Under the pieces are notes generated by a model, which was given only the letters and a program-made list of their open reading frames with translations, did no database searches and was not told the DNA's origin. A program made the translations under genes and the position numbers. A stretch of DNA of 64,000 nucleotides, from contig JAIGNY010000739.1 in assembly GCA_020152595.1 (NCBI GenBank), positions 204,501 to 268,500 on the forward strand, given 5' to 3'. Of this stretch, positions 1 through 58,056 are shown piece after piece. This stretch comes from Chiridota heheva. Lineage: Eukaryota > Echinodermata > Holothuroidea > Apodida > Chiridotidae. Position 1 is the stretch's first letter. The number at the start of each line of letters is the position of its first letter.

Positions 1-389
1 TTGTAATACAACTTCCAATTAAAAAAAATATGTGTGTCAAGCAAAGTCAAGCACCATGAAAAATGTACAATAACATTAAAACAAAATTATGCGAAACAAT
101 ATTGCTTAACGTATGACAAACTAGACATTGGAAACGAAACAAATCCCCTCACCGCTAATAACGCATATTCTAGATTGTCCCACATTCCATCCCAATCTGT
201 CCCAAATGTCATCCCACGTCTATACTCCATGCAATGACACCTGAAAGCCAGATACTGTATGTCATTCCACCACTTGCATGATCCACATTATCATCATGTC
301 ACCTACTAACCCACATTCTGCTTATTGTTTATATTTCCCAAACCCCTAATTTAACATTCTCTAGAAGTGAGGAAACTTTTATTTGCTTC
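1..389. other. AT-rich, nothing recognised
   Basis: A short open frame at 34-237 has no coding character. No splice-bounded frame or repeat was found. Confidence 0.5.
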
Positions 390-2010
390 TTTATTCATAG
401 CAAAACAAACATTTTTATTGCTATTCATGTCAGGAATATCAATATCATAACAAAACTAGAAATGTGAAGGAAGTTATTAAGTTATAAGCCATATATTTTT
501 GATCTCAGGTCAAACATATTGCAGCAAATGCACACTATACCTCACCATTGAATGTGAACAATGCTCTTCACATATACTGTATGATCATTTGTTTAAGCAA
601 AATCGTCATATCCACATTAATTTAAGAGATACCACATATACAAATATTTTCATTGTTATGCAAATAGGCTAATTATTATGCACACACAATTCCCCAATCA
701 TGCTCAACTGAACAGTATCAATGCCCTCTACCACTAAACCAAAGTTATTATCTCGGGTTAAATATTTTGTACGCAAGTCTAATGTTATGCAAATAATCTA
801 CTTAATATGCACACTATACACCTCACCATTGAGTCTTGACAATGCTCTTTACATATACATGTATGATCATTTGTGTAAAACAAAATCCCCACTCCCACTT
901 TAATTTAAGAGATATGATAGATACAACTATTTTCATTGTTATGCAAATAAGCTAATTAGTATGCACACACAATCCCAAATCATGCTCATTTATACAGTAC
1001 CCATGTCCCCTACTCCTGTAACAAGTACCAAATTATTATCTAAGGTAAAATATTTTATGTGACAGTCTATTGTTATGCAAATAACTTAATTAATATGCAC
1101 ATTACACCTCATCATTTAGTGTAAACAATGGTCTTCACATACATGATTATTTGTGCAAACAAAATCCCACTCCCACTTTAATTTAAGAGATATCATAGAT
1201 ACAAATATTTTCATTGCTATGTAAATAAGCTATTTAGTATGCACACACAACCCCCCAATCATGCTTATTTAAATAGTACCCATGTCCTCTACCCCTGTGC
1301 CAAGTTATATGAATGTACTGTACATCACTCAGAACTTAAGTTATGTGCTCATGAATTTTAAACATTTTGTACAAGTCTATCGTTATGCAAATAACCTAAT
1401 TAATATCCACACATCACCTCAACATTAAGTATAGACAATGCTCTTCACATATATGATCATTTGTGCAAACAAAAAAACCCACATTCACTTTAATTTAAGA
1501 GATATCATAGATACAAATATTTTCAGTTTTATGAAATAAGCTAATTAGTATGCACACACAACACCTAATCTTGCTCACTTGAACAGTGCCCCTATGCCAA
1601 GTTACATGAATGTACACCATTCAAAACGTAAGTTATGAAAACTTTAATCAAAACCTTTAACCAAAACTTTAACCCGACAAATATTTTCATTGTTATGCAA
1701 ATAAGCTCATTAGTATGCACACACAAACACGCTCATTTGAATAGTACCTATGTCCTCTACCCCTATGCCAAATCACATGAATGTACACCATTCATAAGTT
1801 ATGAAAACGTTAACCAAAACTTTGGCCAAAATTTTAACCTAACAAATATTTTCATTGTTATGCAAATAAGCTAATTAGTATGCGTACACAAGCCTCCCAT
1901 CAAGCTCATTTGATCAGTACCCATGTCCTCTACCCCTATGCCAAGTCACATGAATGTACACCATTCATAACTCAAGTTCTGAAAACTTTATCCAAAACTT
2001 TACCAGATGC
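390..2010. repeat. Degenerate ~280-bp tandem repeat bearing octamer motifs
   Basis: The word TTTAATTTAAGAGATA recurs at about 618, 900, 1178 and 1488, and TTATGCAAATAAGCTAATTAG with TATGCACACAC at 655, 938, 1224, 1530, 1691 and 1857. Four units are about 280 bp and the last two are shortened to ~165 bp. No gene is seen. Confidence 0.85.
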
Positions 2011-2053
2011 CGACGCCAGGGTAGTAGAATAGATCTACTATTCTTCGAATGGT

Positions 2054-2427
2054 CGACTTAAAAATGAAAGTGTATTAACCCTAACTCTACCAGCACTGTT
2101 TTGAAAATGCGCTCGGGAGGCGGGGCCAAAGCAGGGGAACCCAAAACGGCAATAATATCGCCGCGTGGTAGAGTAAGGGTTAAACAAGGCGTGATTATTG
2201 AAGGGTCCTCTGTCTTCCAGGCAGAAAAGTCGGGCCCCTTCCGCTTTCGGGACCCGCTGGGCCGCCCACCGGGATCATGCTGCCTATATTTTCGGGTTGG
2301 CGCATATGTCGCGGGTTGATTAACCCTTACTCTACCAGCAATGTTTTGAAAAAGCGCTCGGGAGGCGGGGCCAAAGACGGGGCACCCAAAACGGCGATAA
2401 TATCGCCGCATGGTAGAGTAAGGGTTA
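2054..2427. mobile_element. Pair of TTAA-CCCT short inverted elements (piggyBac-like MITE)
   Basis: Two ~105-bp units (2076-2195 and 2322-2427) each run from TTAACCCTNACTCTACCA to TGGTAGAGTAAGGGTTAA. They surround a ~125-bp GC-rich centre. TTAA plus a terminal CCCT is the hallmark of piggyBac-group ends. The open frames here on both strands are by-products of GC-rich repeat sequence. Confidence 0.7.
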
Positions 2428-2429
2428 AA

Positions 2430-3400
2430 TGAAAAGTGTATCAAATGAAAAGTGTATTAAATGAAATATGTGTTAAATAAGCGCATGATTTGCCAGATAC
2501 ATTTCTGCAAGATTGAAGGAGCTGGTGGCTGAAAAGTGAGGGCATAATTAGTATGAGTCTCACACTAAATCGAACACCTTTCTTGCAGCCAGCAGTGTGG
2601 AATATCATAAATATTACTAAATCCCAACCCTGACTTTTTGGATTTTGTTCGCTTGTGCGGGATAGGTGAAAAATTATGTAAAAACAGACTGTGTGGTACG
2701 ACTTTTATTGGTTAAAATCTACATAAATTGGTCAGATATTTGTGAAAGTGGCAAAAACAAACACCCTCGCTTTTTGGCTTTGAAAGAAACAAATCTTTTG
2801 TGTTAATTGATTGAACACTTCTTTTTTTCCTTTCATTTCTTGTCATTAAGTTTTCATAGATCTGAATTTTTATTATGGGGTAGTATCTACACAACATAAT
2901 CCTTCAAAGGCTTGACTAAATTCAAACAAGGTGTTCTTAATACCTAATTTTCCTAAATATTGAATCATTTTCTCATAAATGCCAATAAATAGGCCAAATC
3001 TAATTAATGGGAAAAGATATTTTATAAATATTTTCTCTCTCATCATTTTGTTCCATTAAATGTCTTTTCCATATAGGATGAGAAAGCTTGACCACTGAAA
3101 ATCAGTTAAAGATTTATGGATTTAGCTAATTTTTTTCAAATGTATTAAAAACCATCAAAGTAAGAATAAATTTCTATAAAAATGTTCAAAAATTCCACAT
3201 TAAATTTAAATTTATAAGACATGAATATGGTAATTTTTATGCTAATTTGGGATGTAATTAAAGAGTGAGCTTAGTATTTTCTTTGTGAATTTTTGTTTTT
3301 TCAATTGTCTATCATAATTCTACAAAATGGTACAGCAAATCTGACTAAAGGTTTTTGAGTAATCACCGTACACCCAATCACATGCTAGCAGGAATAAAGT
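2430..3400. other. AT-rich intergenic or intronic sequence
   Basis: A 45-base stretch near 2510-2560 resembles the 62055 MITE interior (GGCTGAAAAGTGAGGGC). Otherwise I see nothing. Confidence 0.45.
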
Positions 3401-3403
3401 CAT

Positions 3404-3598
3404 TTTACTGACTTGAGATTTAAAAACGAAATTCAAAGAGTTATATAAAGAATTTTAGCTATATGCCAAGCCATACATCATAAATTAACAACTTACAAAA
3501 TTTTACTGACAGGATTTATTTACCGAAATTCAAAGAGTTATATAAAGATTTGTAGCTATATGCCAGCCATACATCATAAATTAACAACTTACAAAACC
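3404..3598. repeat. Tandem duplication, ~97 bp x 2
   Basis: GAAATTCAAAGAGTTATATAA ... ACATCATAAATTAACAACTT occurs at 3428 and 3526 with few differences. Confidence 0.85.
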
Positions 3599-3867
3599 AA
3601 AACTAAAGGTGCTATTTCAAAAATTCAAACCGTGTTTAATCAGATTTTAAAAGTATTCTAATCATCAAGAAATTGTTATGTGCCCACATACCTTTAAAGT
3701 ACTTAATGATTTAATCATTCAACAAACACTGATGGGTCAGTGCATCTAGGGTGACCACCTCAGGGTTCTTGCTTTACTGGTTCATCTCGACCAATTTAAA
3801 GCATTCATTCACACCAACCACAACTGATTATACTGACTATCGTCATAGCTACAGATTCATGATCCTA

Positions 3868-3912
3868 TGCAAAACGTAATAGGTTCGACTCCTATCTCGT
3901 GCGCCACATTGA
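3868..3912 (+). other. tRNA 3'-half-like sequence with CCA
   Basis: AATAGGTTCGACTCCTATCT forms a 5-bp T stem around a TTCGACT loop and a B box, followed by CGTGCGCCA. No matching 5' acceptor strand or A box is evident upstream, so it is probably a retroelement-derived fragment and not a tRNA gene. Confidence 0.35.
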
Positions 3913-4009
3913 AACCTGAGGATAATCACCGGCCTTGTGGGTGTCCATGACCCAAGTATGGATCTTTAACAATCGATTATGTTTCCCCCTTGAAAATGGG
4001 GATGATGAC

Positions 4010-4290
4010 GACAACGAGTGAACACACAATTACAATGACGGGGTCGTCGCCTGCGTATTCAGTTATGATAGTAACAACGCTATCACGAAACACTTAATAC
4101 GACCAGGACGAGACCACAGGTACGACGTACGGACAGACATAACTTCGATAACGAAGTCAATGTCCACGGCCTTTGATAACCAGTTGTGGTGCCCTGGCGT
4201 GTCTACCCAACCCAGGCTTGAGCCCAGGGCCTCGTGGTCTGTAGATAGGTATGATAAGCGCTACACCACAGTTAGTAGGGAATATATTTC
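4010..4290 (-). mobile_element. tRNA-derived SINE, second copy
   Basis: Same family as 17225-17585: CACGCCAGGGCACCACAACT body, GACATTGACTTCGTTATCG and the terminal ATTGTAATTGTGTG. Its boxes are decayed (GTAGCGCTTATCATACC; GGCTCAAGCC). Confidence 0.75.
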
Positions 4291-4299
4291 CATTCTATT

Positions 4300-5200
4300 A
4301 TATCCTCAACCAGGTAAGGGTTTAAACCTGCCCCATTTATTGATGTGACAAAATTGTAAATAACATCTTTCACACTACTTTAATTAGGTTATCAAGACAT
4401 TAAACAACAACAAAAATAAAACATTTAAATCTACTTTACAATTCCTGCACTTAAAAGCTAGACTGCACAGAAGGGGAAATACCCACATATGTTACGATGC
4501 ATGTTACTGAATGTTCTTGTCATTAATGGTTAGCTCATAATGACATTACTGACAGGACTTTCATTTTAGATTTACACTTGTACCCGCGACAGATTACAAC
4601 GTCTATTCAGCATTCTTTGAATTCAATCAATATAATTAATTGGTTAGACATTTTCCTGGAATTGTGTGTGTCTTTTTAATGTTCTCTATTATATCCTGCT
4701 GAGGTTTTGAGGGTTTGCAGAAATGTAGCAATTTTCATATTTTTTTATTTTAAAGAGTGATAAAATCAGAAATCAGTTTTTGAATTTTAAAAATACCATT
4801 TTTAGTTTTTGACTGATCACTGTAATATGCCAAATTTCAATCGATTCTGATGAAACTGTTGCTACTTTCAAGGTCTTTAATATATTTGAAAGCAGTTAAG
4901 CTAACCTTGATTCTGCCTGATAATATACCTTTATGTCATTTATATTGTCATGGGTGTGACCAGGGTGTTTCGTCCTGGTTTTCACCCCCACCCCATGGTT
5001 CGCTAGAAGGTAAAAAGGTCCGTGAAAGTTTGTTAAATGGTCCAGAATTATTGCTAAAAAGTCCAGAAAGTTTGCTAAAATATCCAGGCAATGAACTTTT
5101 TTGCTATTCATTAAAATTTAGCCTCAAAACAATTGAAACGCTACTGTGACACAATTTTAGAAAACATCTTATGCATCAGCAATTTCTTTTGTAAATTTGT
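4300..5200. other. No gene recognised
   Basis: The window 5000-5090 holds three loose copies of a GTCCAGAAAGTTTGCTAAAA-like word. The 99-codon frame over it (4850-5149) looks like repeat translation. Confidence 0.4.
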
Positions 5201-5202
5201 TT

Positions 5203-5430
5203 TGTTTGATGAGGGCTTAACAGCACCACAACAACAAGGGTCAAATTTTGCCTCAGAGGGTAGACCATTCTAGAGGTAGGAAGGTCAGAAAACAGGGGGA
5301 GATTTGAGAGAAATGCAAGAGCTAAAAGTCAGAAAGCTGGGTTTGAGAGAGGAGGTGCATGGGTGAAAAAAAAAAAAGTAAAGGAAAGAGGGGGAGGAGA
5401 GAGGAGGACTAAATATGGTTGTAAATTGGA
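5203..5430 (-). mobile_element. LINE 3' region fragment
   Basis: The sequence from TTTGTTTGATGAGGGCTTAAC to AGGAGGACTAAATATG parallels 18608-18835, the 3' part of the LINE. It covers roughly 225 bp with about 15 percent difference. No other part of the LINE is adjacent. Confidence 0.7.
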
Positions 5431-6145
5431 AACATTTGAAAAAGTAAGGCAACCAAACTTAGTCTAACGGGAAGGGAAATCCCTGATTTGTCAATAACAC
5501 ATTAAAATTAATTATATTGTAAGCAACTCATATGTAAACAAACATGTTGAAACATAAAAAGACCTGCAATTATTAAAACCGAATCTGAAGTAGAATTAGG
5601 GAAAGAACCGAATGCGTACTTGATCAAAATCAACTGAAAGCACACAACTCTCCTGCATGACATAAATCATTTGACACATACAAAAAGATCCCGCAATTAA
5701 ACCTAGCATGAAGGGAAAGCACCATAAGTATGTTATTGTATTGTAATCAACTAAATTGCATAGTAGAAATGCTTAAAACATTTAGAAAGTTTGTAATTGA
5801 ATCTACCGTGGAGAAAGAGAAAACCCTGGAAAAATGATTTGACAGATGGAATCTAAAAATACAATACAAATTCAGTAATCAAAACTAGTATTTTTGTCTA
5901 ATTTAGCACTTTCCTACAACAAACACTTTTATACCTTTCGTGCAAATGTCTGACAAACTGTAAACTATGTATCGCAGCTACCACAGCGTAGCCACCAATG
6001 CACAACCTACACCTATTTTTCAAGGGCTTCACACTTTGCATAAACAGAAGGTTAATCACCCAAGCCCTGTGTATAACCATACAGCCCAATGCTAAAAAGA
6101 TGTTCCACATAGAATCTTTAAAAGAGTGTGCACACAAATTAGATC
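5431..6145. other. No gene recognised
   Basis: AT-rich. The minus-strand frame at 5898-6137 has no known motif and no splice signal fitting the helicase phase. Confidence 0.4.
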
Positions 6146-6722
6146 TTTAAAGGTTTAGTTTAAGGGTCAAGCAAGAGTATCTTATACGAAAGAGAACTTC
6201 GAAAGAAACAAAATGGTGAAGAAAGCATTCCAAAATCTGATTCCTTTAAGGAGGTATTCCAGTTTAAAGCTCTGTCTTATCTGTGTAGAGATGTCTGGTG
6301 TGGTACACGTAAGTCTACTATGGAAGGTTGGTGCTCTTATCCTCACATTCTTAATAATTGTTAAAGTATTTTAAAGAAAATTAATTGTACTTTTTCTTTA
6401 TTTGAATTATTTTCCTGAAACTTTCTTGAGGTGGTTAATTATAATAACCTCTATAAGATTCTGTTTGACAATTTTTCTGACATATTCAATGGTTTTTAAA
6501 TCAGGACAAAATATGATAGGATACATGGAGACTTGGGGAATCTGAGGCTATGACATTACAACTAGTCTGATTTCAGTCATTTCAACACAAATGATACCAA
6601 ACTTTAAACATCTCTTTAACTGAACAAGATTTTTGAAAGCTTTCTTCACCATTTTGTTTGTTTTGAAGTCCTCTTTCATACAAGATGGAGTTGCTTGACC
6701 CTTGAACCACTCCTTTAATATG
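6146..6722. mobile_element. Family A foldback (MITE-like) element, complete
   Basis: The left end reads TTTAAAGGTTTAGTTTAAGG and the right end is its imperfect inverse. Long inverted arms contain AAAACAAAATGGTGAAGAAAGC and the complement. There is no coding capacity. TTAA at both edges suggests either a TTAA target or that TTAA is part of the terminus. Confidence 0.8.
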
Positions 6723-7086
6723 CGCACTCTGGCAGTATGCTGTGGATCTATGGACTATAAAGCTGTCCATGCGTGCTTAGCATGCAATGAATGTGTTGAA
6801 GGCATTACGCATTCATTGTATACCCAGCAGCAGGACAAATGGCGCAAAACACAGGAGCTTGCAAAGCAATGTGTCAGAACAGCATGCATGGTCAAAGGTT
6901 ATACCAGAGAAAGGCTATTTCAACAAGGATTAGTGTAGTTCAGCTATAGCTTACACTTTTAGGCACATGCCAGAGAAAGCACACGTAAGTCACAGGTAAC
7001 TTGTTTTCAGCATGGACCAAAGAATTTGCCAGGACGGGAAGCAGATGAATACTGGTTTAACACCTTGCTCTTTTTGATTAGTGCTT

Positions 7087-7190
7087 AGGTGACGCTCCTA
7101 CCATCGGACTGACGCTCCTACCATCAGACTGACGCTCCTACTATCGGGACTGACATTTTTATTTCCCCTCTGACGCTCCTACCATCGGGA
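7087..7190. repeat. Short 20-bp tandem repeat
   Basis: About four copies of GACTGACGCTCCTACCATCG, one interrupted by TTTTTATTTCCCCT. Confidence 0.85.
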
Positions 7191-7464
7191 CTGACAATTT
7201 TACTTCCCCTCTGAAGAATGGTGCATGCCACCTGAACACAGGTCACTTTTTCCAAAGATTGGGTGGGGAAGGTGGGATTCAGAAGACAAACCTCTGTGTT
7301 TGATGTCAGCATATCATTCTGCATATCTGTGGAAAAATGGCTGTTGGACTCAGACCTGGGACTTCCAGCATCCCAGTCGTATGCTGAGCTACTGTACCTG
7401 CCTCCCTATCTCTAACAGGTGCTACCTACCTCCCTATCTCTAACAAGTGCTTCATTTCACTTAC

Positions 7465-52382
<44,918 letters not shown>

Positions 52383-52389
52383 CTGAAAA

Positions 52390-55300
52390 CAAGAGCAAAA
52401 AAGGATTTTCTTAGAAGCAAGTGATCAATAAACTAACAACATCACAATGGACATTTCTTTCTTGAAGCAGGGCATCTGAGAGTGGGTTGGGCAAGAATTT
52501 TCACTCCATTTTTGTGCTCTTTTACATTTTGCTCTTTTACTTTTAAGTAGATACTTGCCAAAGCCTGTTCAGAATCAGACAATGGATTTGGACCGGGGTG
52601 GAAGTGGATGAAAATCAGCTTACCACCATACTCTTTTCGAGAAGTGATCAGAGAACCAGGCAGGGGTGAGGAGCCCTGCCTTCAGGAATGACTGTTTTAT
52701 GTTCTCTCTCAAGGACGGTGAGCACCACCCAACCATTGGCCACTTTTCCCAAAGGTTGGGTGGGGGAGAAGGTGTGACGCAGAAGACAAAACCTCTGCAT
52801 CAGTGTTCACACTAAGGTTTAAAATTTGGGGGGGGGGGGAGGGGATTTTGCTGCCTTGTGTAATTTTTTGAGAGATTTTGAAACAAAGCAGGGAGAGGGG
52901 AACTTAAGTGTTAAAATCATCAGACCTCTTAGTTTTCTCTTGCCCGTGACGTTATTACTGATTGGTAAGCAACTTAAATTTACTCTTAAGTCTGAAAAGC
53001 AACTGTCATGGATAATATTATGGAAAAACAGGTTCATGTATGTAGCAGTTGTCTTTCTATTATACTATAGAACTGTCTCTTCATCATGTGTTGAGGTATT
53101 GGAAGCATTTGCAGGTCATTACTTTTTATAATAATAAAAAAATTGGAAGTGAGACATATTTAACAGGGATTGTGATTGACACTGCACAGCAGTAAATATC
53201 TAATGTAAACACAAATCACTTCATAATTATGTGATGTGTGTACAACTTCCTAAAACTCAAATCATTCCAATTCCCTGCATATATCTACATAGGGCCTATT
53301 GTACATAACATTCCCAACTAGCACATGACATGATTGCATAACTATTACGTTTTTCATCACACCTCCACAATTATTCCGACCAACGCAATGATGTCACCAT
53401 CGAGTGAGAGGCCTGTGCCGGGCTTGTTTTTTGTTCCTTTTGCCAACTTTCATCAGAGTTTGCTGGGAGTTTGCCCGGTATGGGATGAAGAAAAACCATT
53501 CTAAAATAGATTTTGTTTCTTTTTACAACATTTTGGAGCATTTGAAAATTTAACTTATGCCTAAACAATCATGGCCTAACTTGTATCATACTGTAACATA
53601 TGAAGAAGTTCCACAAAAATTTCTTCATTAATTTTTTTTTGGAGGTGATTTGATATTTTTTTGTGGGAATCCTGTATCTTTATGTGAACACTGCTCTGTG
53701 CTTGATGTCAGCGTATATAGTTCTGCAAATATGTGGAAAAATCGTTCATTAAATCTGGTACTCCTGTAGTACCATTGTAATGATAACAGCTGCATTTGAT
53801 TGCTGCCGTTTATTGATCGCTGTCTGTACGAGGGTACTACAAAGTCCTATGCCCTGCTGTGCTGTTTGAAACACTTGTGATAAAACATAGGAAAATCTCA
53901 CGTTTTAAGATCTTGATAAAAACGAAACCATTTTGCTTATTCATGTTTAAAGCCGTCTTCAAAAACTATTTTGAGTGATTTTAGTTCATTTCATTCAAGC
54001 ATTTACTGCACTATATTTCTTTACATAAAATTTGACTAATGAGCTCTCCAGAGCACAGTCAAAGTTCAAAACATTGCTATTCGGGCTATTACATTTTAGC
54101 AGGGGTAATATGTTTTAGATATTTGAGAATAATACTTACAAAGTAATACAACTTTTCTAGATGTTTTATTTATTTGTTTTCGCACACACACAGTTTACTG
54201 ACTAAAACTATTTAATTAAATCATATGAACATAAAAATACTATGTCAGTGAAAAATCAAACTGTGAAACATCCTAAAACTTATTTGCGGAAGGTTTGAAT
54301 AGTTGAAAACTGGTGAGTCGGCAAGATAGCCACCAAAACATGAATCAGAGAACATTTATCCTGCCGTGGTGCCAAATAGGTAAAGATTTAGGAAAAGTTT
54401 TTTTTGAAAATTAGAACAATTTGAATAATTGGTATAAGTAGGTTATTTTAGTTAGTTATATAAATAAATAGGTTATATAAACAAAAAGTAAGTTATTTTT
54501 CAATCATCAATTTTCTATGTGTGAATTCTCAAACACATAGGAATTATATAGTAGCTATAAAAACCTCATACAGAAATCCCAATGTCACCCGTACTAAGGG
54601 ATGTGTATAAGAACTAGGTTAAATCCAGATTGCATAGTTTCCAAAGTGTGTGCAGAAGACAATTTTTGGACTCAAAAATGAGCGCCTATGTGTAGAAAAT
54701 AAGCGCCTATTTGTAGAAAATGTGCGCCAAGATCTACAAAATGTATGCCAATGTCATATCACAAATCATCAATTTTATAGTGGAAATAATGCAAAAATAT
54801 TAAACAAAAGGCTGAAGTTGCAAAATAAAGGTTTTCTGTGTTTAGGCTATCAAGAACTTAATTTTTCTAAACTTTTTAATGAAGAAAACTAAAATTTATT
54901 GAAAGATTTGCACCTAGAATTAAAAGTGTGCACCTAGAAATTGTAGACTTACAACTGTGTACCAAAATTATGAAAATAACTTCCCTCAATCAAAAATTAG
55001 CACAGATGATCTTCCGCACTAGAAACAATCTGGGTTAAATCACCCTTAAACTTGAACCTGGGACCTCCAGCTTAACATTTTGTTATTTTGCGCTTTAAGT
55101 TTTGGGCTATTTACCATTAAGGGTTAGTTTTTATGTCCAGATTAGGATTCATGGTTAGGTTAGGGTTTAGGGATTAGGATTTTGGATTGGAATTTAGAGT
55201 TATTCTTTATTTTTGGTTGTGATGGTAGGCTACTACTTTTAGTATTTTTACTCTTTGCATTTTTGCGATGTTGGCACATTAGTCATGTTTTAGGTTCTAT

Positions 55301-55900
55301 CTTATTTGGACTCACTTTTTTACTGTTTATGTTTTAAGTCTTTTATTTTCATTCAAGTTTTTTTATTGTATCTATTTTCATATCTATGCTGAGCCATTTC
55401 TGTATTAGCCTACTAATTTATAGTTTTTCATTTTTATGTTTTAAACATAAAAGAACTATAGTTTATTCTCCTGTTGGGTTTTATTCTATTTGACCAATTC
55501 TAATTTGCATGTTTTCATTGCTGCATTTTTCATCCAGTTTCCAGGCATAGGCCTACCATTGTAACTAACTTTAGGGCCTACTTTATCTTAGGCTACTGAT
55601 AGGTTACTAAATAAGTTACTCCCCTAAGCCTAGTTATTTTGGTGCTTTCCTTTTCATCATCCTTTTGTCACTTGTGCAATATTCTTATTATTTTTTCGTT
55701 TGATTTCTTGTTTGTTATTTGTTTAATACATCATTTTGAATATTAGTGCATGTTAATTTGATTTCACTAGTCACAGTAAATAATCAATCAATGTTAGCCT
55801 ATGGCCTAACGAGTAACATTAGCCTATGTTAGAAGTTGGAACTTGATCTTGGAAGTTGCAATATTTAAGACTAGGGATGCAAGACTTTTTAAAGTAAGTA
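52390..55900. other. No exon recognised
   Basis: I looked for exonuclease-domain exons of WRN on the minus strand and saw none. 54640-55010 contains GCGCCTATGTGTAGAAAATA repeats (x3). 55080-55220 has GGTTAGGGTTTAGG-like text. The rest is featureless AT-rich DNA. Confidence 0.4.
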
Positions 55901-55902
55901 TA

Positions 55903-56494
55903 GAATACCCCGCCACTTGGCAATTTTCTCTTTTTTGAAGACGTCATAAATACAAGTTACAAATATGAGTATGTAAGGTATGTATGGTTGGGGTTTATCT
56001 TTTAATTTGGGAGACGCCGTCGATGTGACTCGTTTTCCTTGAGATTATGAGGGGTACGTTTAATGGGAGTATGTTTTGATCTTGGGACGCCGTCATGTGT
56101 AATTTTAAATGGTTTCTTCCATTGGGTCTGTAGTGATTCAAGAACAAAACATCAAATAATTAATATGCAACATAATATTTATTCATTTCCTTAAAATAGG
56201 TATGTATATGGTGGGTGCTTATCTTTTAATTTAGGAGACACCATCGCCATGACTCGTTTAATGAGTGTATAATAACATAAGGGGGTGTATGTTTTCATCT
56301 TGGAGACGCCTCCGCCGTGGTGTAATCTTAAGTGGAGGAAATGAAGTGCAACGCAACATAGCACACAAACCACGACAACGAGGGTCAAATTGTGACTGAG
56401 AGGTTAGATAAGAGGCGGGAAGGAAAGAATTAGGCGATTCAACTAAACAGGAAGTTTACGTAGGTAAACCACGGAGATGTGGCGGGGTATTCTA
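55903..56494. mobile_element. MITE with AGAATACCCCGCCAC termini
   Basis: The left end AGAATACCCCGCCACTTGG is inverted at 56477-56494 (GTGGCGGGGTATTCT). ATAG flanks both sides and may be a target duplication. The interior carries three copies of a GAGACGCCGTC-like word (56012, 56088, 56303) and a LINE fragment. Confidence 0.65.
56366..56435 (-). mobile_element. Short LINE 3' region fragment
   Basis: About 65 bp (ACGACAACGAGGGTCAAATT, then GAGAGGTTAGAT and GGAAGGAAAG) parallels 18640-18705. It lies inside the inverted-repeat element at 55903-56494. Confidence 0.5.
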
Positions 56495-56999
56495 TAGTTA
56501 TGCCGATTCTTTAAGCAAAAAAAAAAGCAAAATTTGAGCCATTTTAAGTGTCTTGTTTATCTTAAAAATTTCGGTGGAACGTGAAAAGACAAAATTTTCG
56601 CATAACAGGTTCATTATTGGTCATACAGAAACTTCCTTAATAATAAAATTGTCCAGCAACTTTATGTGGAAATAATACCTACACAATATCTAAGAAAATT
56701 TCTTAAAATAATAGCATTCTTGAGAAATAAAAAAACTACTGTAGTAGTTCCAATTTCCAAACCGATCACAAATCTCCAGTCACATCAAACATCAATCAGG
56801 CAAGAATCTCTGATCGGTTCTCGTAATCGTATTGACTCTCCAGTCAATCTCCCGCGATTTTTAGAATGCGTTAGTCGTTAATAATTCAAAGTGGTACCAT
56901 ATCACATCAACTTCACTGCACTGTTTTCGCTTTGCAGACACGAAGAAGACATTAAACTCCTGGAAGTGTAATCTACTTTTTTGACTCTTGATAAAAAGT

Positions 57000-57990
57000 T
57001 ATCCGATTATTTTTGTTAATCATGACTCTAATTAATATGGGTAAAACAATTATTTGTGTTAATTATATGACAAATAAGAGCATTATTTGTTAAATAATCG
57101 ATAAGAAACATGATTTGACCTAATAATAGATGTTGCACATTATTTGTAACAATTACTAAAAGACAAGCCACTTATATATAAATAATGTCTTTATGTTTTT
57201 TTAATTATAGGCATATAATTTCCCCCTTCAAAACTTTTAATGCAATTAATTGATTTTTTAAAAGTTAATTATTTGTATATAATTTCCAAGCTTTTAAATG
57301 TTTTATGCAAATAAATTATAAGCTGAATGATTTTTATTTAAGACAAAATTCATTATTTAACTTATAATTAAATTATTTAACAAATAATAGATTAATTGAC
57401 AAATAATTGATTATTTGACAAATAATTCATTATTAAACAAATAATTACTTAGGTAACATATTTATTTATTATTTAACATATATTTATTGTCACCTAATAA
57501 TTGATTATTCAACAAATATTTATTTATCAAATGATTATTTTCCAAATAATTCATTATTTAACAAATAATTATCTAACAAATTATTAATTAACAAATAATT
57601 GATTATTTAACAAATAATTGATTATTTAATAAATAATTGATTATTTAACAAATATTCATTATTTAACAAATATTTCACTGTTGAACAAATAATTGATTAT
57701 TTAACATTAATTCATTTGCTATATAATTATTTGAAAAATGATATTTTGCTGAAATAGTATTATTTAATTATTTAATAGTTATTTGCTATATAATGATTTG
57801 TTAAATAATTGTTTGCTTACTATTTTTTTAAAGATAATTATTTGCTATATAATCATTTGCTATATAATTATTTGCTATATATTTATTTCCTATATAATTA
57901 TTTACTTTACAAATATTTGCTATATAATTATTTGCTCAATAATTATATTACATATAATTAGCTATGTAATCATTTCCTAAAAAATTATGA
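57000..57990. repeat. Very AT-rich degenerate repeat
   Basis: Variants of ACAAATAATTGATTATTTA (57340-57720) and TTTGCTATATAATTA (57780-57980), nearly devoid of G+C. This is simple-sequence satellite with a self-complementary core. Confidence 0.85.
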
Positions 57991-58056
57991 CATATTTGCA
58001 GCAACTTATTATATGTAAATTATTTATTCATGATTATGCAGTAGATCACTCCCACC

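Noticed and set aside
2058-2444. 128-codon minus-strand frame
   Set aside because: Lies across the TTAA-CCCT inverted elements; the N- and C-terminal peptide similarity is caused by the repeated unit.
3868-3912. A functional tRNA gene
   Set aside because: Only the T arm and 3' end fit; no 5' acceptor strand, D arm or A box, and genomic CCA is not expected in a nuclear tRNA gene.
4896-5111. Possible helicase exon with a YYQAES word
   Set aside because: Resembles the YYQEIGRAG of motif VI only over three residues; no splice sites or remaining motif VI residues.
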